NCBI RefSeq assembly: GCF_000218785.1
Contig: NZ_AFPO01000025.1
Coordinates: 124,001 to 188,000 of the forward strand
Source: Idiomarina sp. A28L
GTDB lineage: Bacteria > Pseudomonadota > Gammaproteobacteria > Enterobacterales > Alteromonadaceae
Reading direction: 5' to 3'
Length of the DNA: 64,000 nt
Below are positions 37,116 to 48,468 of the stretch, in pieces (positions within the stretch are counted from its first letter, which is position 1; the number at the start of each line of letters is the position of its first letter). The translations under genes and the position numbers were made by a program. A model generated the notes under the pieces. That model saw nothing but the letters and a program-made list of their open reading frames with translations, was not told the DNA's origin and ran no database searches.

Positions 37116-38342
37116 ATGAGCGCAGGTTTTATTCAACAATTGTTGCGTGAGCACTTACAGAGCTTTACTCCCTATGCATCTGCACGCCGCAGCATGTCGG
37201 GCGGTAATTTGTGGCTAAACGCCAATGAATCGCCCTATGGCCGCAGCTATCAAGTAGCTACTGAAGATCTCAATCGCTATCCTGATTTTCAGAATAAAAA
37301 GCTTAATCAAGCCTATGCAAATTATGCTGGCGTGAATGCCAATCAGCTGATTAGCCATCGCGGCAGTGATGAGAGCATTGAATTATTAATTCGGAGTTTC
37401 TGTGAACCCGGCCGCGATCAAATTCTTATCTGCCCGCCCACGTATGGCATGTATGCGATTTCCGCCAGCATCAACCACAATGAAACCGTGGTGGTGCCAT
37501 TACAGCAGCAGAACTGGCAACTTGATCTTGATGGTATTCAAAAAGCACTCGATGAAGCCGCTGGCCGCATTAAAGTAGTGTTTTTGTGCAACCCTTCAAA
37601 CCCACTTGGCAATGCGTTGCGGGAAGAAGATATATTAGCCGTAATCGAAATGTGCCGAGGCCGCGCTTTGGTGGTATCGGATGAGGCCTATATCGAATTT
37701 GCCGAAACCAGTAAGTTTGTTGAAGCACTGGCAGGCCTATCAGCTTCAGAGCAAGAGAAAAGCAAAATTGCGAAGGCTACCAACAACGTTTCTATGGTTC
37801 GTTATCTCGAAACTTACGAAAACCTTGTAGTAATGCGCACCCTTTCTAAAGCCTTTGGCCTTGCCGGTATTCGAGTTGGCTTTACCATAGGATCAGAGGC
37901 ATTGATTAACGCCTTGTTGCCCATTCTTGCGCCCTACCCATTACCTGATGTTAGCGTGCAAATTGCCAGCCAAGCATTGCAATTCGATAATCTTATAGCC
38001 ACACGCCAAAACACCTTTGAAACGGTGAGTGAGCGTGATTTGCTAGCAATTGAGCTGCAAAAGTTGAGTTATGTAACTGCAGTGTATCCAAGCGTTACCA
38101 ATTTCATTCTAATCCAAGTACAAGATGCGCAAGCGCTGATACAATACTGCGTGGATGCTGGGGTACTGCTTCGCAATCAATCGAATCAAATTGGGTTAGA
38201 GCAGGTAGTGCGCATTACTATTGGCAGCCCCGAAGAAAATATTCAGCTACTTAGCCTGCTAAAAAAATACCAGCAACTTAATTCTCGCAACGATTCGGAA
38301 CCTGAGAAAACGGTGCTTACGAAAAAAACGGAGGCCAAGTAA
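37116..38342 (+). CDS. hisC: Histidinol-phosphate aminotransferase
   Basis: HisC transfers the amino group from glutamate to imidazoleacetol phosphate. The PLP lysine is in MRTLSKAFGLAGIRVGF; WLNANESPYG and CNPSNPLGN are conserved binding segments. At 408 residues it is about 50 longer than E. coli HisC. A charged insert (about residues 206-235, around LSASEQEKSKIAKATNN) precedes the lysine strand, and a polar tail of about 20 residues ends the protein. The ATG at 37116 has CGGAG eight bases upstream; the ATG at 37098 does not. hisB starts at the base after the stop. Confidence 0.95.
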   Translation: MSAGFIQQLLREHLQSFTPYASARRSMSGGNLWLNANESPYGRSYQVATEDLNRYPDFQNKKLNQAYANYAGVNANQLISHRGSDESIELLIRSFCEPGRDQILICPPTYGMYAISASINHNETVVVPLQQQNWQLDLDGIQKALDEAAGRIKVVFLCNPSNPLGNALREEDILAVIEMCRGRALVVSDEAYIEFAETSKFVEALAGLSASEQEKSKIAKATNNVSMVRYLETYENLVVMRTLSKAFGLAGIRVGFTIGSEALINALLPILAPYPLPDVSVQIASQALQFDNLIATRQNTFETVSERDLLAIELQKLSYVTAVYPSVTNFILIQVQDAQALIQYCVDAGVLLRNQSNQIGLEQVVRITIGSPEENIQLLSLLKKYQQLNSRNDSEPEKTVLTKKTEAK

Positions 38343-39416
38343 ATGGCAGCGCAAAAGATTTTATTTATCGACCGTGATGGCACTTTAGTAGAAGAGCCAG
38401 CCGTTGATAAACAGCTCGATCGCCTCGATAAGCTCGTTTATGAACCGAGTGTGGTAAATGCCCTGCAAGATTTACAAAATGCAGGTTACACCTTAGTAAT
38501 GGTGAGCAATCAAGATGGCCTTGGCACCGATAGCTTCCCGCAGGCTGATTTTGATGCGCCACACAATGCCATGATGGCCTTGTTCGCGGCGCACGGCATT
38601 ACATTTGCCGATGTGCTGATTTGCCCACATTTTGACCATGAAAACTGTAGCTGCCGCAAACCTAAGCTCGGCTTAGTAAAAGAATATTTGCAGCAAGGCA
38701 AAGTAGATTTTACTACATCAGCGGTAATTGGCGATCGCGATACCGATTTGCAGCTCGCCGATGCTATGGGTATTCAAGGCATTCGTTATGATCGGCAAGA
38801 GAATAACTGGCCAGCGATTGTGAAGAGCCTCACGCAAAAACAACGTGTAGCTTCTGTAACGCGTACCACCAAAGAAACCGATATCCGCATTGATGTGAAT
38901 TTAGATGAAAGCGGCCCGATTAAGATTCACACAGGATTAGGCTTTTTCGATCACATGTTGGAACAGATCGCTACCCACGGTGGATTTTCGCTACAAGTTG
39001 GCGTAACCGGTGATCTACACATCGATGATCACCACACCGTTGAAGATACTGCGTTAGCATTAGGCGAAGCCTTATACAAAGCTATGGGTGATAAACGCGG
39101 TATTGGCCGTTTTGGTTTTGTATTACCAATGGATGAATGCCGTGCCGAGTGCATATTGGATATTTCTGGCCGCCCGTTTTTAGTATTTAATGCTGATTTC
39201 AGTGCCGAGCACGTGGGCCAATTAGGTACGCAAATGGTTGAGCATTTCTTCCGTTCGCTTTGCGATACCATGAAAGTATCGTTGCACCTTACAACCACTG
39301 AGGGCAATGCCCACCACCAAGTAGAAAGCCTGTTTAAGGTATTTGGCCGGGGCTTACGCCAAGCTATTCGCAAGCAAGGTAGCGAAATGCCTTCGAGTAA
39401 GGGAGTTCTCGCGTGA
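38343..39416 (+). CDS. hisB: Bifunctional histidinol-phosphatase/imidazoleglycerol-phosphate dehydratase
   Basis: This 357-residue fusion is typical of gammaproteobacteria. The N-terminal HAD phosphatase ([12 protein letters not shown], the zinc loop [24 protein letters not shown]) dephosphorylates histidinol phosphate. The C-terminal dehydratase (from about residue 165) carries the metal-binding [15 protein letters not shown] and [16 protein letters not shown] repeats. GGAGG is nine bases before the ATG. It overlaps hisH by four bases. Confidence 0.97.
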   Translation: MAAQKILFIDRDGTLVEEPAVDKQLDRLDKLVYEPSVVNALQDLQNAGYTLVMVSNQDGLGTDSFPQADFDAPHNAMMALFAAHGITFADVLICPHFDHENCSCRKPKLGLVKEYLQQGKVDFTTSAVIGDRDTDLQLADAMGIQGIRYDRQENNWPAIVKSLTQKQRVASVTRTTKETDIRIDVNLDESGPIKIHTGLGFFDHMLEQIATHGGFSLQVGVTGDLHIDDHHTVEDTALALGEALYKAMGDKRGIGRFGFVLPMDECRAECILDISGRPFLVFNADFSAEHVGQLGTQMVEHFFRSLCDTMKVSLHLTTTEGNAHHQVESLFKVFGRGLRQAIRKQGSEMPSSKGVLA

Positions 39417-40042
39417 ATCTAGTGATTGTGAATACTCGGGTTGCGAACTTAGCATCGGTAGATTTTGCCTTTCGCCGCTTGGGTGTTACGCCTGTTATCA
39501 GTGCTGATCCTGAAATAATCAAAGCCGCAAGCCATGTTGTACTGCCCGGCGTAGGTACAGCTAGCGCCGCTATGCGTTCGTTAGAAAGCTTAGGCCTTGT
39601 GCCAGTATTGCGCGCTTTAACGCAGCCGGTACTAGGTATTTGTTTAGGTATGCAAATGCTTACCGAACGTTCTGCTGAAGCTGGCGCTGGTTCAGCCGTT
39701 GCTACTGGAGAAACCGCAGGTTCAGTAGCATGCCTTGGGGTTATTCCAGGCGTAATTGAACGCATGCAAGCAGCCGGCGGTAAACCTTTACCGCACATGG
39801 GTTGGAACCGCACAGAGGTATCTGATCACCCATTGTTCGAGGGCTTGAGCCAACCTTGGTTCTATTTTGTGCACAGCTTTGCGGCGCCTATTAGTGAACA
39901 AACCATTGCTAGTTGTGAATACACACAAGCATTTTCGGCCGCCATTGCGCATAACAATTTTATGGGCGTGCAATTTCATCCAGAGCGTTCCGGTGCCGAT
40001 GGCGCCCGCGTTTTAAAGAATTTCTTGGAGCTTTCATGTTAA
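39413..40042 (+). CDS. hisH: Imidazole glycerol phosphate synthase, glutaminase subunit
   Basis: HisH releases ammonia from glutamine and channels it to HisF. The 209-residue class I glutamine amidotransferase has the catalytic cysteine in [13 protein letters not shown] and the histidine and glutamate in [12 protein letters not shown]. The start is GTG at 39413, overlapping the hisB stop (GTGA). It overlaps hisA by seven bases. An alanine-rich insert after the nucleophile ([14 protein letters not shown]) is slightly longer than usual. Confidence 0.96.
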   Translation: MNLVIVNTRVANLASVDFAFRRLGVTPVISADPEIIKAASHVVLPGVGTASAAMRSLESLGLVPVLRALTQPVLGICLGMQMLTERSAEAGAGSAVATGETAGSVACLGVIPGVIERMQAAGGKPLPHMGWNRTEVSDHPLFEGLSQPWFYFVHSFAAPISEQTIASCEYTQAFSAAIAHNNFMGVQFHPERSGADGARVLKNFLELSC

Positions 40043-40773
40043 TTCCAGCACTTGATTTAATTGATGGCCAAGTTGTGCGGTTATTGAAAGGCGATTTCGC
40101 CCAGCAAACTACCTATCACAGCAACCCAGTTGCAGTAGCCTGCCAATATCGCGATAGCGGCGCAGAATATATTCACTTAGTGGATTTAGATGGTGCCCGT
40201 GATCCCGCTAAACGCCAGCTTGCGCTGCTAACGGAGATAACCAAAGTATCCGGCTTACCGGTGCAAACCGGCGGTGGTATTCGCACTAAAGCTGATGTTG
40301 AGCAATTGCTTGCAGCCGGCGTTAAGCGCGCGGTAATTGGTTCGAAAGCGGTAAAAGATCCTGAAACCGTTTTGGCTTGGCTAGATGAGTTCGGCCCCGA
40401 AGCTATTGTGTTGGCACTGGATATCAATATTGATGCCGAAGGCAACCGCTGGCTGGCCACTGAAGGCTGGCAAGAAAATAGCAGCGTAACTCTTGATGCT
40501 CTCTTACAGCAATACATTGAACGTGGCTTGCGCCATGTGCTTTGCACCGATATTAGCCGCGATGGCACTCTGAGCGGCTCTAACGTGCCCTTATATGCTG
40601 AACTGAAACGCCAATACCCCAACATTGTTTGGCAAGCTTCTGGCGGTGTTGCCGGTTTGAACGATTTAATTGCATTAAAAGCCGAGCAATGCGATAGCGT
40701 AATACTGGGTAAAGCCTTGCTTACCGGAAAGTTCACCCTTGAGGAGGCAATTACATGCTGGCAAAACGCATAA
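40036..40773 (+). CDS. hisA: ProFAR isomerase (HisA)
   Basis: HisA is a 245-residue TIM-barrel isomerase that opens the ribose of ProFAR. The first catalytic aspartate is in [19 protein letters not shown] and the second in [23 protein letters not shown] and [11 protein letters not shown] are phosphate-binding loops. TTGGAG is placed ahead of the ATG inside hisH. It overlaps hisF by 19 bases. Confidence 0.97.
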   Translation: MLIPALDLIDGQVVRLLKGDFAQQTTYHSNPVAVACQYRDSGAEYIHLVDLDGARDPAKRQLALLTEITKVSGLPVQTGGGIRTKADVEQLLAAGVKRAVIGSKAVKDPETVLAWLDEFGPEAIVLALDINIDAEGNRWLATEGWQENSSVTLDALLQQYIERGLRHVLCTDISRDGTLSGSNVPLYAELKRQYPNIVWQASGGVAGLNDLIALKAEQCDSVILGKALLTGKFTLEEAITCWQNA

Positions 40774-41528
40774 TTCCATGCCTCGATGTTCGTGATGGCC
40801 AAGTTGTGAAGGGCGTACAATTTCGCAATCACGAAATTGTTGGCGATATCGTGCCGCTAGCTACTCGTTACGCCGAAGAAGGCGCTGATGAGTTGGTGTT
40901 TTACGATATTACCGCCAGTGCGGATAACCGCGTGGTTGATAAATCATGGGTGAGCCGAGTAGCGGAAGTGATTAACATTCCTTTTGCGGTGGCCGGTGGT
41001 ATTCAAAGTGTTGAGCAAGCGCGCGAGATTCTTGCCATGGGCGCGGATAAAATATCAGTAAATTCTCCTGCGTTACGCCGCCCTGATTTAATTAACGAAT
41101 TGGTTGATGAATTTGGCCAACAATGTGTGGTTATTGGCATCGATAGCTTCTTCAATGCCGAAACTGGGTGCTACGAAGTATATAAATTTACCGGCGATGA
41201 AAGCCGTACAGAAAAAACCACTTGGGAAACCGCCGATTGGGTAAATGAAGTAATTGCCCGCGGTGCTGGCGAAATTGTGCTCAATTGCATGAATCAAGAT
41301 GGCGTGCGCAAAGGCTACGATATTGCCCAACTAGCGAATATTCGCAAACAATGTTCAGTGCCGTTGATAGCTTCTGGTGGTGCCGGTGCAGAACAACACT
41401 TTATTGATGTTTTTCAACAAGCAGAAGTTGATGGTGCACTAGCTGCATCGGTTTTTCACAAAGGCATTATTCCGATTCCAACACTGAAAGCCACGTTGCG
41501 TAAGGCTAATATTGCCATTCGCCCTTAA
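40755..41528 (+). CDS. hisF: Imidazole glycerol phosphate synthase, cyclase subunit
   Basis: HisF uses ammonia from HisH to form imidazole glycerol phosphate and AICAR. This 257-residue TIM barrel begins [19 protein letters not shown], with a catalytic aspartate at CLD. A second lies in [13 protein letters not shown], and [10 protein letters not shown] is a phosphate loop. GAGGAGG precedes the ATG. After it the operon has a 90-base gap carrying a 16-bp inverted repeat before hisI. Confidence 0.97.
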   Translation: MLAKRIIPCLDVRDGQVVKGVQFRNHEIVGDIVPLATRYAEEGADELVFYDITASADNRVVDKSWVSRVAEVINIPFAVAGGIQSVEQAREILAMGADKISVNSPALRRPDLINELVDEFGQQCVVIGIDSFFNAETGCYEVYKFTGDESRTEKTTWETADWVNEVIARGAGEIVLNCMNQDGVRKGYDIAQLANIRKQCSVPLIASGGAGAEQHFIDVFQQAEVDGALAASVFHKGIIPIPTLKATLRKANIAIRP

Positions 41529-41549
41529 ACTCTAATGCTTGGCGGTAAC

Positions 41550-41596
41550 TTGAATTTGCTTCATGATAAACACCTAGCAACATGAAGCAAATTCAA
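41550..41596. repeat. Perfect 16-bp inverted repeat between hisF and hisI
   Basis: The arm 41550-41565 (TTGAATTTGCTTCATG) is the exact reverse complement of 41581-41596, around a 15-base centre. No T run follows, so it is not a typical terminator. It lies 23 bases upstream of the hisI ATG. Confidence 0.9.
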
Positions 41597-41618
41597 TACA
41601 ACGAACTAGGAACAGATC

Positions 41619-42251
41619 ATGATTGTAACCAGCGACAATATTGTTGATTTAGCATGGGAAAAAATGCAGGGCTTATTGCCATGCATGGTGCAAGATAGCA
41701 CCAGCGGGCGTTTACTCATGCAGGGCTATATGAACGCAGAAGCGCTAGAGCAAACCTTGGCTAGTGGCAAAGTAACGTTTTTTAGCCGCAGCAAGCAGCG
41801 CTTATGGATGAAAGGTGAAAGCTCTGGTAATGAGCTGTTATTAGAATCGGTTACTGCCGATTGTGATAGCGATGCCCTACTCGTGCAAGCGCGGCCACAA
41901 GGGCCTACGTGCCATTTAGGTACCGAAACATGCTGGCTACCACCGCAGCAACCGGTTGCTAGCGAGCTAGTTGAGTTAGAGCGCACTATTGCTGCTCGCA
42001 AAGCAGATTTAGCGGCTGGCAACCCTGGCAAAAGCTACACCGCAAAATTGCTTAACGATGGTATTCGCCGCTGTGCGCAAAAAGTAGGTGAAGAAGGGGT
42101 TGAAGTAGCACTTGCTGCAGTAGCACAAAACGATGAAGCGCTGCTAAATGAGAGTGCTGATTTGTTATATCACTTGCTGGTTGTTTTGCAGGCTCGCGAT
42201 CTCAGCCTAGAAGATGTGGTAAACGTATTACGCGAACGCCGCAAACATTAA
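41619..42251 (+). CDS. hisI: Bifunctional phosphoribosyl-AMP cyclohydrolase/phosphoribosyl-ATP pyrophosphatase
   Basis: HisIE performs the second and third steps of the pathway. The N-terminal cyclohydrolase (about residues 1-115) has GYMNAEALEQTL, FFSRSKQRLWMKGE, and metal ligands in DCDSDALLVQA and CHLGTETCW. The C-terminal pyrophosphatase (about 120-210) has RCAQKVGEEGVEVALAA and ESADLLYHLLVV. AGGAACAGATC precedes the ATG. It is the last gene of the operon; a hairpin follows within ten bases. Confidence 0.97.
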   Translation: MIVTSDNIVDLAWEKMQGLLPCMVQDSTSGRLLMQGYMNAEALEQTLASGKVTFFSRSKQRLWMKGESSGNELLLESVTADCDSDALLVQARPQGPTCHLGTETCWLPPQQPVASELVELERTIAARKADLAAGNPGKSYTAKLLNDGIRRCAQKVGEEGVEVALAAVAQNDEALLNESADLLYHLLVVLQARDLSLEDVVNVLRERRKH

Positions 42252-42258
42252 TCCACAC

Positions 42259-42298
42259 CACCAGCGGCCCGGTTACTCGGATCGCTGGTGTATTTTTG
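42259..42298 (+). terminator. Terminator of the his operon
   Basis: CACCAGCG (42259-42266) pairs with CGCTGGTG (42283-42290) around a 16-base loop, then TATTTTT. It overlaps the 3' end of the convergent MATE gene. Confidence 0.75.
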
Positions 42299-43661
42299 CT
42301 TCCCAACGGCTGTGCACACGGAACAAGCGCAAGGTAAGTAATACCGCAGCAACACTTAAGCCGGAAATAAAGCCAATCCAGAAACCTGCAGCTCCCATAC
42401 GTGGCACCACCCAATCGGTAAGCCCCAAAACCACCCCTACACTCAAACCAAAAGGCCAATAAGAAATAAGCGTAACCACCATCGCGGCACGAGTATCTTT
42501 ATAGCCCCGCAACGCGCCGATAGAAATAGCTTGGAAGGTATCAGAAACGGTAAATATCGCCGCCAGCCCAAGCAGGGTTCCGGCTAAGGAAATAATTTCT
42601 TGGTTATCGGTGTAAAAGCCGGCAAGCCAACGGCCCCCTAACCACATTCCTAAGCCATTAATGGTAGCGAAACTAACGCCCATAAGTAACGCCACTTTAT
42701 AAGCGTTCATCGCATCTACCGGCCGCTGTGCACCGAGCGCGAAGCCAACGCGTAAGGTAACGGCCATACTCAAGCTTAGCGGGAACATATACACTAGTGA
42801 TGAAACATTAAGTGCAATTTGATGGCCAGAAACCATCACCGCGCCCAATGGCGCAATTAAAATAGCTACCGCCGCAAATAGGCTGGTTTCAAAAAATAGC
42901 GACATGGAAATTGGAAAGCCAAGGCGAGTGAAATGCCAAATGTCGTCCCAATCGGGCGGAAAAAATTTGCGGAACGGCGCTACTGCAGCAAAGCGTTTGG
43001 CGTAAATAACATACACCAATAAGCTTAATGCCATACCCCACAACACGATGGCCGAAGCTAACCCAGAGCCTGCTCCTCCAAGTGCTGGCATCCCTAATTT
43101 ACCGTAGATAAAGATGTAGTTTGCTGGAATATTAATCAGCAAGCCTATCACGCCAATTACCAGCGAGGGCATGGTGTGTGAAAGGCCTTCACAAAAGTTA
43201 CGCAATACTACATAGAGTACAAACGCCGGCAAGCCCCACATAATGAACCGCAGGTAGCTCAGTGTCATTTGCCGAAACTCGGGCTCCACATCCATAATGG
43301 CCAAAAAGTAAGGCGCAATGAAGAGTAAAACAGCGGTAATCAGTGCACTAATTATGCAGGTATACAACGATTGTTGCACATGCCGCGCTACTTGATCGCG
43401 CTCATCAGCACCATCACAATGCGAAATTACCGGCGCTAACGCTAAGCCAAAACCAAAAATAAGTAAGGTAAGCGGCATCCAAATTGCACCACCCACAGCC
43501 ACAGCAGCCAAATCAACCGCACCAACACGCCCTGACATCAAGGTATCAACAACGCTCATCAACATTTGCGTGAGCTGAGCAATTAAAATAGGCCCCGTTA
43601 ACAAAGCCAATTTCTTGGTTTCGGGCCCCAACATCTTGGTTTTAGACCAAAGAAGGCGCAT
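42273..43661 (-). CDS. MATE family efflux transporter (NorM-like)
   Basis: This 462-residue, 12-helix inner-membrane antiporter resembles the NorM branch. GPILIAQLTQMLMSVVDTLMSGRVG near the start is the typical first-helix region, and the second half repeats the fold (GFPISMSLFFETSLF). It probably exports cationic compounds in exchange for Na+ or H+; the substrate is unknown. AGGAAATACC precedes the ATG. It is convergent with the his operon, whose terminator overlaps its last codons. Confidence 0.9.
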   Translation of the reverse strand: MRLLWSKTKMLGPETKKLALLTGPILIAQLTQMLMSVVDTLMSGRVGAVDLAAVAVGGAIWMPLTLLIFGFGLALAPVISHCDGADERDQVARHVQQSLYTCIISALITAVLLFIAPYFLAIMDVEPEFRQMTLSYLRFIMWGLPAFVLYVVLRNFCEGLSHTMPSLVIGVIGLLINIPANYIFIYGKLGMPALGGAGSGLASAIVLWGMALSLLVYVIYAKRFAAVAPFRKFFPPDWDDIWHFTRLGFPISMSLFFETSLFAAVAILIAPLGAVMVSGHQIALNVSSLVYMFPLSLSMAVTLRVGFALGAQRPVDAMNAYKVALLMGVSFATINGLGMWLGGRWLAGFYTDNQEIISLAGTLLGLAAIFTVSDTFQAISIGALRGYKDTRAAMVVTLISYWPFGLSVGVVLGLTDWVVPRMGAAGFWIGFISGLSVAAVLLTLRLFRVHSRWEAKIHQRSE

Positions 43662-43737
43662 GGTATTTCCTAAAAAGAACGGCGTTGCCGTTAAAATATG
43701 AGTTCAAGTAAGTGCAAACTGAATCGTATTAGCTCGG

Positions 43738-44529
43738 CTAATGGTTACCCTCTAGCACCTGCATACTTGCTAAGGCTTCTAAAATAAATGGATTCACTGT
43801 ATCACTTGCCACCAATGGCCCCATGTGGCCAGCGTGTACCGGTAACGCTTGGCAATTAGGCAGTGTAGCCGCTAAATGCGCCGCCACGGTGCGGCTCGAA
43901 AGTGGCGATTCATCACCATACAATAATACCACGGGGCACTTTATCTGGCCGTAATCCGCTAGCGTTGTTTCTTCTGCTAACAAGGCGTAAAAATCAGCTT
44001 GTACCTTCGCCTGTTGCTTCGCCATAAGCCCCTTGGCCTTTTCCGGTAAACGCGCGAAATAACCCGGCTGATTCCAATAATCAACAAATATTGCCGCCGA
44101 TTCGGCGAGCGATAATCCTTCCATGCTAGCGGTTATTGCAAGAATTTCTGCGCGCGCCGCTTCTTCTTCGGCCAACACGTGAAAACTTACCGGTTCGTAG
44201 AGTATCAGCCCTTGCACCTGGCTTGGATAGCGCAAGGCCCACTGTAACGCGGTAGCGCCACCATAAGAATGGCCAATTAAAATAACTTTTTCAGAGCTGC
44301 CAGGAGCCGGCACATCTTGCGCTTGTAAGGCTTGCAACTCATCAGTTAGCCGAAACTTCGTAATATCACGTGGTATGCCCTCAGCAAGGGAAACGCCTTG
44401 GCCATATCCAATTAAATCGGGGGCATAAAAAGAAACGCCCGCCGGTAATAGGCGGGCGAGCTGTTTAGCAAGGGAACGCCACTGCCCACTATGGCTTTGT
44501 GAGCTGTGCAGAGCAACAATGCTAGTCAT
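43738..44529 (-). CDS. Alpha/beta hydrolase
   Basis: This 263-residue cytoplasmic alpha/beta hydrolase has the nucleophile elbow LIGHSYGGATALQWA, the acid region in LLYGDESPLSS, and the catalytic histidine in PVHAGHMGPLV. The domain start VALHSSQSHSGQW replaces the usual HG oxyanion motif with HS, which is a little unusual. No signal peptide is seen. The substrate is unknown. It begins 15 bases after the MAPEG gene and may be cotranscribed with it. Confidence 0.85.
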   Translation of the reverse strand: MTSIVALHSSQSHSGQWRSLAKQLARLLPAGVSFYAPDLIGYGQGVSLAEGIPRDITKFRLTDELQALQAQDVPAPGSSEKVILIGHSYGGATALQWALRYPSQVQGLILYEPVSFHVLAEEEAARAEILAITASMEGLSLAESAAIFVDYWNQPGYFARLPEKAKGLMAKQQAKVQADFYALLAEETTLADYGQIKCPVVLLYGDESPLSSRTVAAHLAATLPNCQALPVHAGHMGPLVASDTVNPFILEALASMQVLEGNH

Positions 44530-44544
44530 AATGTATTTTAAACC

Positions 44545-44940
44545 TTATGAATTTCCGATCACAAAACCGATCAAGTAACCCGCCGCAAGTAGCAACATAG
44601 CAAAGGTACCAAGTACACCAATACTACGGTATACGCTAACACCCACTGATTTAGTTAAACCAATTGCATGGTTAATACGCGCCAAGAACAACAAGCCACC
44701 GAGGCCATACAGCAATACCGGATTGGCGCCATTCAATTCCATTAAGCCCAACAAAATCAGGGCTAACGGAACGTACTCAATAAAGTTACCGTGAATACGA
44801 ACGGCAGCTTGCAAATCAACCGCTTCGCCATTGCCAATCCCAACGCGATCACGCCAGCGCAGGCGAATAATACGAACCGCCAATACCAGATAAAGAAGCG
44901 TGAGTAACGCTGCGAATAAACTTGTAACAGGCAAAATCAT
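44545..44940 (-). CDS. MAPEG family membrane protein
   Basis: This 131-residue, four-helix membrane protein is related to microsomal glutathione transferases and E. coli YecN. Conserved elements are RIIRLRWRDRVGIGNG, the NFIEYVPLALILLGLMELNG helix, and RINHAIGL. Members may act on lipophilic peroxides with glutathione, but bacterial YecN-like proteins are uncharacterised. The ATG at 44940 is used; a TTG four codons earlier is the only upstream alternative. Confidence 0.88.
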   Translation of the reverse strand: MILPVTSLFAALLTLLYLVLAVRIIRLRWRDRVGIGNGEAVDLQAAVRIHGNFIEYVPLALILLGLMELNGANPVLLYGLGGLLFLARINHAIGLTKSVGVSVYRSIGVLGTFAMLLLAAGYLIGFVIGNS

Positions 44941-45002
44941 AATGGCCCCCAATTTAAATTATTATTCTTGTCGGTATTTACCCGCGTAGGCCTTGAAAGT
45001 GC

Positions 45003-45662
<660 letters not shown>

Positions 45663-45794
45663 TTATTGTCATCAAATGATTCAAAAAATAATGCGCCAAC
45701 TTTACCTTTCAAAGGCCCAAATAACAAGGCCGACCATAGTCGAAGTTGGTTGTATCATTAACTAGCACAGCCCCGCACACTGGCATTGTACAAA

Positions 45795-45825
45795 AAAAAT
45801 GCTCCCCGAAACGGAGAGCATTTAA
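45795..45825 (-). terminator. Rho-independent terminator after htpG
   Basis: On the minus strand, AAATGCTCTCC and GGGGAGCATTT pair (one G-T) around GTTTC, followed by a long T run. It ends htpG transcription and separates it from adk. Confidence 0.9.
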
Positions 45826-45846
45826 TTAACTAACGAGGTTTTTAGC

Positions 45847-47763
45847 TTAAAGCGCCAACATCAGGCGATTTAGGCGGCGTACAAAGATACTCGGATCTTT
45901 TAAGCTACCGCGTTCTGCTAGCGTTGCTTGTTCTAACAGTAAATCAGCCCATTCGCCAAAACGTTCTTCATCCTGTTCGTCCGCAACACGCTTCACTAAT
46001 GGATGTTCAGGGTTTAACTCGAGAATGTATTTGGTTTCTGGCACCTTCTGCCCAGCCGCTTCCATTAATTTCGCCATTTGCGTCGACATATCATTATCGT
46101 CGGTAACGATACAGGCTGGCGAATCAGTTAGCCGGTGCGTTACCCGCACCTTTTTCACTTTATCACCAAGGGTTGTAGTAAACCGCTCTACCGTGATGGC
46201 GAAATCTTCCTCAAGCTTTTCTTGCTCGGCTTTATCGGCATCGTCATCAAGGGAACCTAAATCTAAATCACCGCGGGTTACCGATTGGAATTTCTTCTCT
46301 TTGTATTCAGTAATGTGGCTCATTAACCATTCATCAATGCGATCAGAGAGTAATAGAACTTCTACGCCCTTCTTACGGAATATCTCAAGCGCCGGGTTGT
46401 TCTTCGCCGCTTCATAGCTATCCGCTACAATATAGTAAATGGCATCTTGGCCTTCTTTCATGCGCTCAATGTAGGCATCTAAAGAAACTCGTTGCTCGCT
46501 GCTATCTTCATGGCTTGAAGCAAAACGCAACAACTCACAGATACGCTCAATATTTGCCTGATCTTCAGCAGGGCCTTCTTTCAATACATTACCGAAGTTA
46601 TCCCAGAAGCTGTTGTAAGCTTCTGCATCATCACGAGCGAGTTTCACCAAGCTTTGCAGCACTTTCTTCGTGCTAGCACTCCGCATCGAACGCGTTACTT
46701 TGCTATCTTGCAGAATTTCCCGCGATACGTTCAATGGCAAATCATTAGAATCAATTAAACCGCGAACGAAACGCAAGTAGGTTGGCATAAACTGCTCGGC
46801 ATCGTCCATAATGAACACGCGCTGAACATACAATTTAATACCTTTTTGGTTTTCACGGTTCCACAAATCCCACGGCGCCCGTTTCGGAATGTACAACAAA
46901 CTGGTGTACTCGTGCTTACCCTCAACCTTGTTGTGGCTCCACAGCAACGGATCATCAAAATCATGCGCTACGGTTTTGTAGAATTCTTGATATTCTTCAT
47001 CGCTGATATCGCCCTTTTCACGTAACCAAAGTGCTTTACCCGCGTTTACGGTTTCCCATTCACCTGGCTTAGCAGCAATTTTCTCGCCATCAGGGCCTTC
47101 ACTTTCAGGTTGTTCCTCTTTCCACATTTGCACCGGAATGCTCAAATGATCAGAGTAGGTAGTTACGATTTCACGTAGCTTCCATTCATCCAAAAATTCT
47201 TCTTCACCTTCGCGCAGATGTAAAGTGATATCGGTACCGCGGCTTTTCTTCGAAATCGGTGCAATAGTAAATTCACCATCACCAGCCGATTGCCATTCTA
47301 CTGCTTCATCTTCCGCAGCACCGGCAGCACGTGTGCGCACCGTAACTTGGTCGGAAACAATGAATGAAGAGTAAAAACCTACGCCGAATTGGCCAATAAG
47401 TTGAGAATCTTTACTCTGATCGCCAGAAAGCTGGCTGAAAAATTCTTTCGTGCCCGATTTTGCAATTGTACCTAAATGGCTCATTACATCTTCGCGGCTC
47501 ATACCCACACCATTATCGCTAATAGTGATACTGCGATTCTCTTTATCAATGCTCAAACGCACCCGCATTTCTGCATCGCCGGCAAATAAATCATTATTTT
47601 GTAACGCTTTGAAGCGCAATTTATCGGCAGCATCGGAAGCATTAGAAATTAGCTCACGAAGGAAAATATCCTTATTGGAGTAAAGCGAATGAATCATCAA
47701 ATGTAGAAGCTGCTTTACTTCCGTTTGAAATCCGTGTTTTTCAGCATGCTGATTATCAGCCAT
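45847..47763 (-). CDS. htpG: Chaperone protein HtpG (Hsp90)
   Basis: HtpG is the bacterial Hsp90, an ATP-dependent dimeric chaperone. The 638-residue protein shows the N-terminal GHKL ATPase ([21 protein letters not shown] split over two helices, [15 protein letters not shown]), a middle domain with [15 protein letters not shown] and [16 protein letters not shown], and a C-terminal dimerisation domain. A heat-shock promoter was not identified in the 102 bases before it. It lies after recR on the same strand. Confidence 0.97.
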   Translation of the reverse strand: MADNQHAEKHGFQTEVKQLLHLMIHSLYSNKDIFLRELISNASDAADKLRFKALQNNDLFAGDAEMRVRLSIDKENRSITISDNGVGMSREDVMSHLGTIAKSGTKEFFSQLSGDQSKDSQLIGQFGVGFYSSFIVSDQVTVRTRAAGAAEDEAVEWQSAGDGEFTIAPISKKSRGTDITLHLREGEEEFLDEWKLREIVTTYSDHLSIPVQMWKEEQPESEGPDGEKIAAKPGEWETVNAGKALWLREKGDISDEEYQEFYKTVAHDFDDPLLWSHNKVEGKHEYTSLLYIPKRAPWDLWNRENQKGIKLYVQRVFIMDDAEQFMPTYLRFVRGLIDSNDLPLNVSREILQDSKVTRSMRSASTKKVLQSLVKLARDDAEAYNSFWDNFGNVLKEGPAEDQANIERICELLRFASSHEDSSEQRVSLDAYIERMKEGQDAIYYIVADSYEAAKNNPALEIFRKKGVEVLLLSDRIDEWLMSHITEYKEKKFQSVTRGDLDLGSLDDDADKAEQEKLEEDFAITVERFTTTLGDKVKKVRVTHRLTDSPACIVTDDNDMSTQMAKLMEAAGQKVPETKYILELNPEHPLVKRVADEQDEERFGEWADLLLEQATLAERGSLKDPSIFVRRLNRLMLAL

Positions 47764-47865
47764 GGTGATTACTCTCCTAAATTATCGTGTCATTAACCCT
47801 ACACAGGTAATGGGGATAAGGAGTTCATATTTCAAGGGGAAAATTTAAAGCAAAAAGCTGAAACT

Positions 47866-48468
47866 TTATAACGATTTACGGCCGGAGAAGGCATGGCCTA
47901 AGGTAGTGTGATCAACATATTCCAGCTCACCACCTACCGGCACGCCATGCGCAATGCGCGTTGCGTTGATATTGTAACGGGCAGCTAAATCGGCAATAAA
48001 GTGCGCTGTAGTATCGCCTTCCATGGTGGGATTTGTGGCAAGAATAACTTCATTAATGCCACCTTCTTGAAAGCGTTTCTCTAATAAATCTAAACCAATA
48101 TCAGCTGGCCCAATGCCATCAAGGGGGGATAAACGGCCCATCAACACGAAATATTGGCCTTTATATTGGCTTGTTTGCTCAACCGCTAATACATCGGCTG
48201 GTGATTCAACAATGCACACTGTGCCTTCTGCTGCACGCACTTGATTATCACAAATAGAGCAGGTATCGCCCTCAGTGAGCGTGCGACAGCGTTGGCAACG
48301 CCCTACCACCTCTAACGCATGGTTGAGTGCGCTAGCAAGCTTTGCGGCGCCATCGCGATGGCGTTCCAAAAGCTGGAACGCCATACGTTGCGCAGTTTTT
48401 TGACCAACCCCAGGCAGAACTCGCAAGGTTTCAATCAAAGCCGCAATGGCCGGGCTAAAAGCTTTCAT
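47866..48468 (-). CDS. recR: Recombination protein RecR
   Basis: RecR works with RecF and RecO to load RecA on single-stranded gaps. The 200-residue protein has an N-terminal helix-hairpin-helix ([17 protein letters not shown]), a zinc finger ([16 protein letters not shown]) and a Toprim domain ([16 protein letters not shown]). Length matches the E. coli protein (201). The ATG shares one base with the ybaB stop. Confidence 0.97.
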   Translation of the reverse strand: MKAFSPAIAALIETLRVLPGVGQKTAQRMAFQLLERHRDGAAKLASALNHALEVVGRCQRCRTLTEGDTCSICDNQVRAAEGTVCIVESPADVLAVEQTSQYKGQYFVLMGRLSPLDGIGPADIGLDLLEKRFQEGGINEVILATNPTMEGDTTAHFIADLAARYNINATRIAHGVPVGGELEYVDHTTLGHAFSGRKSL

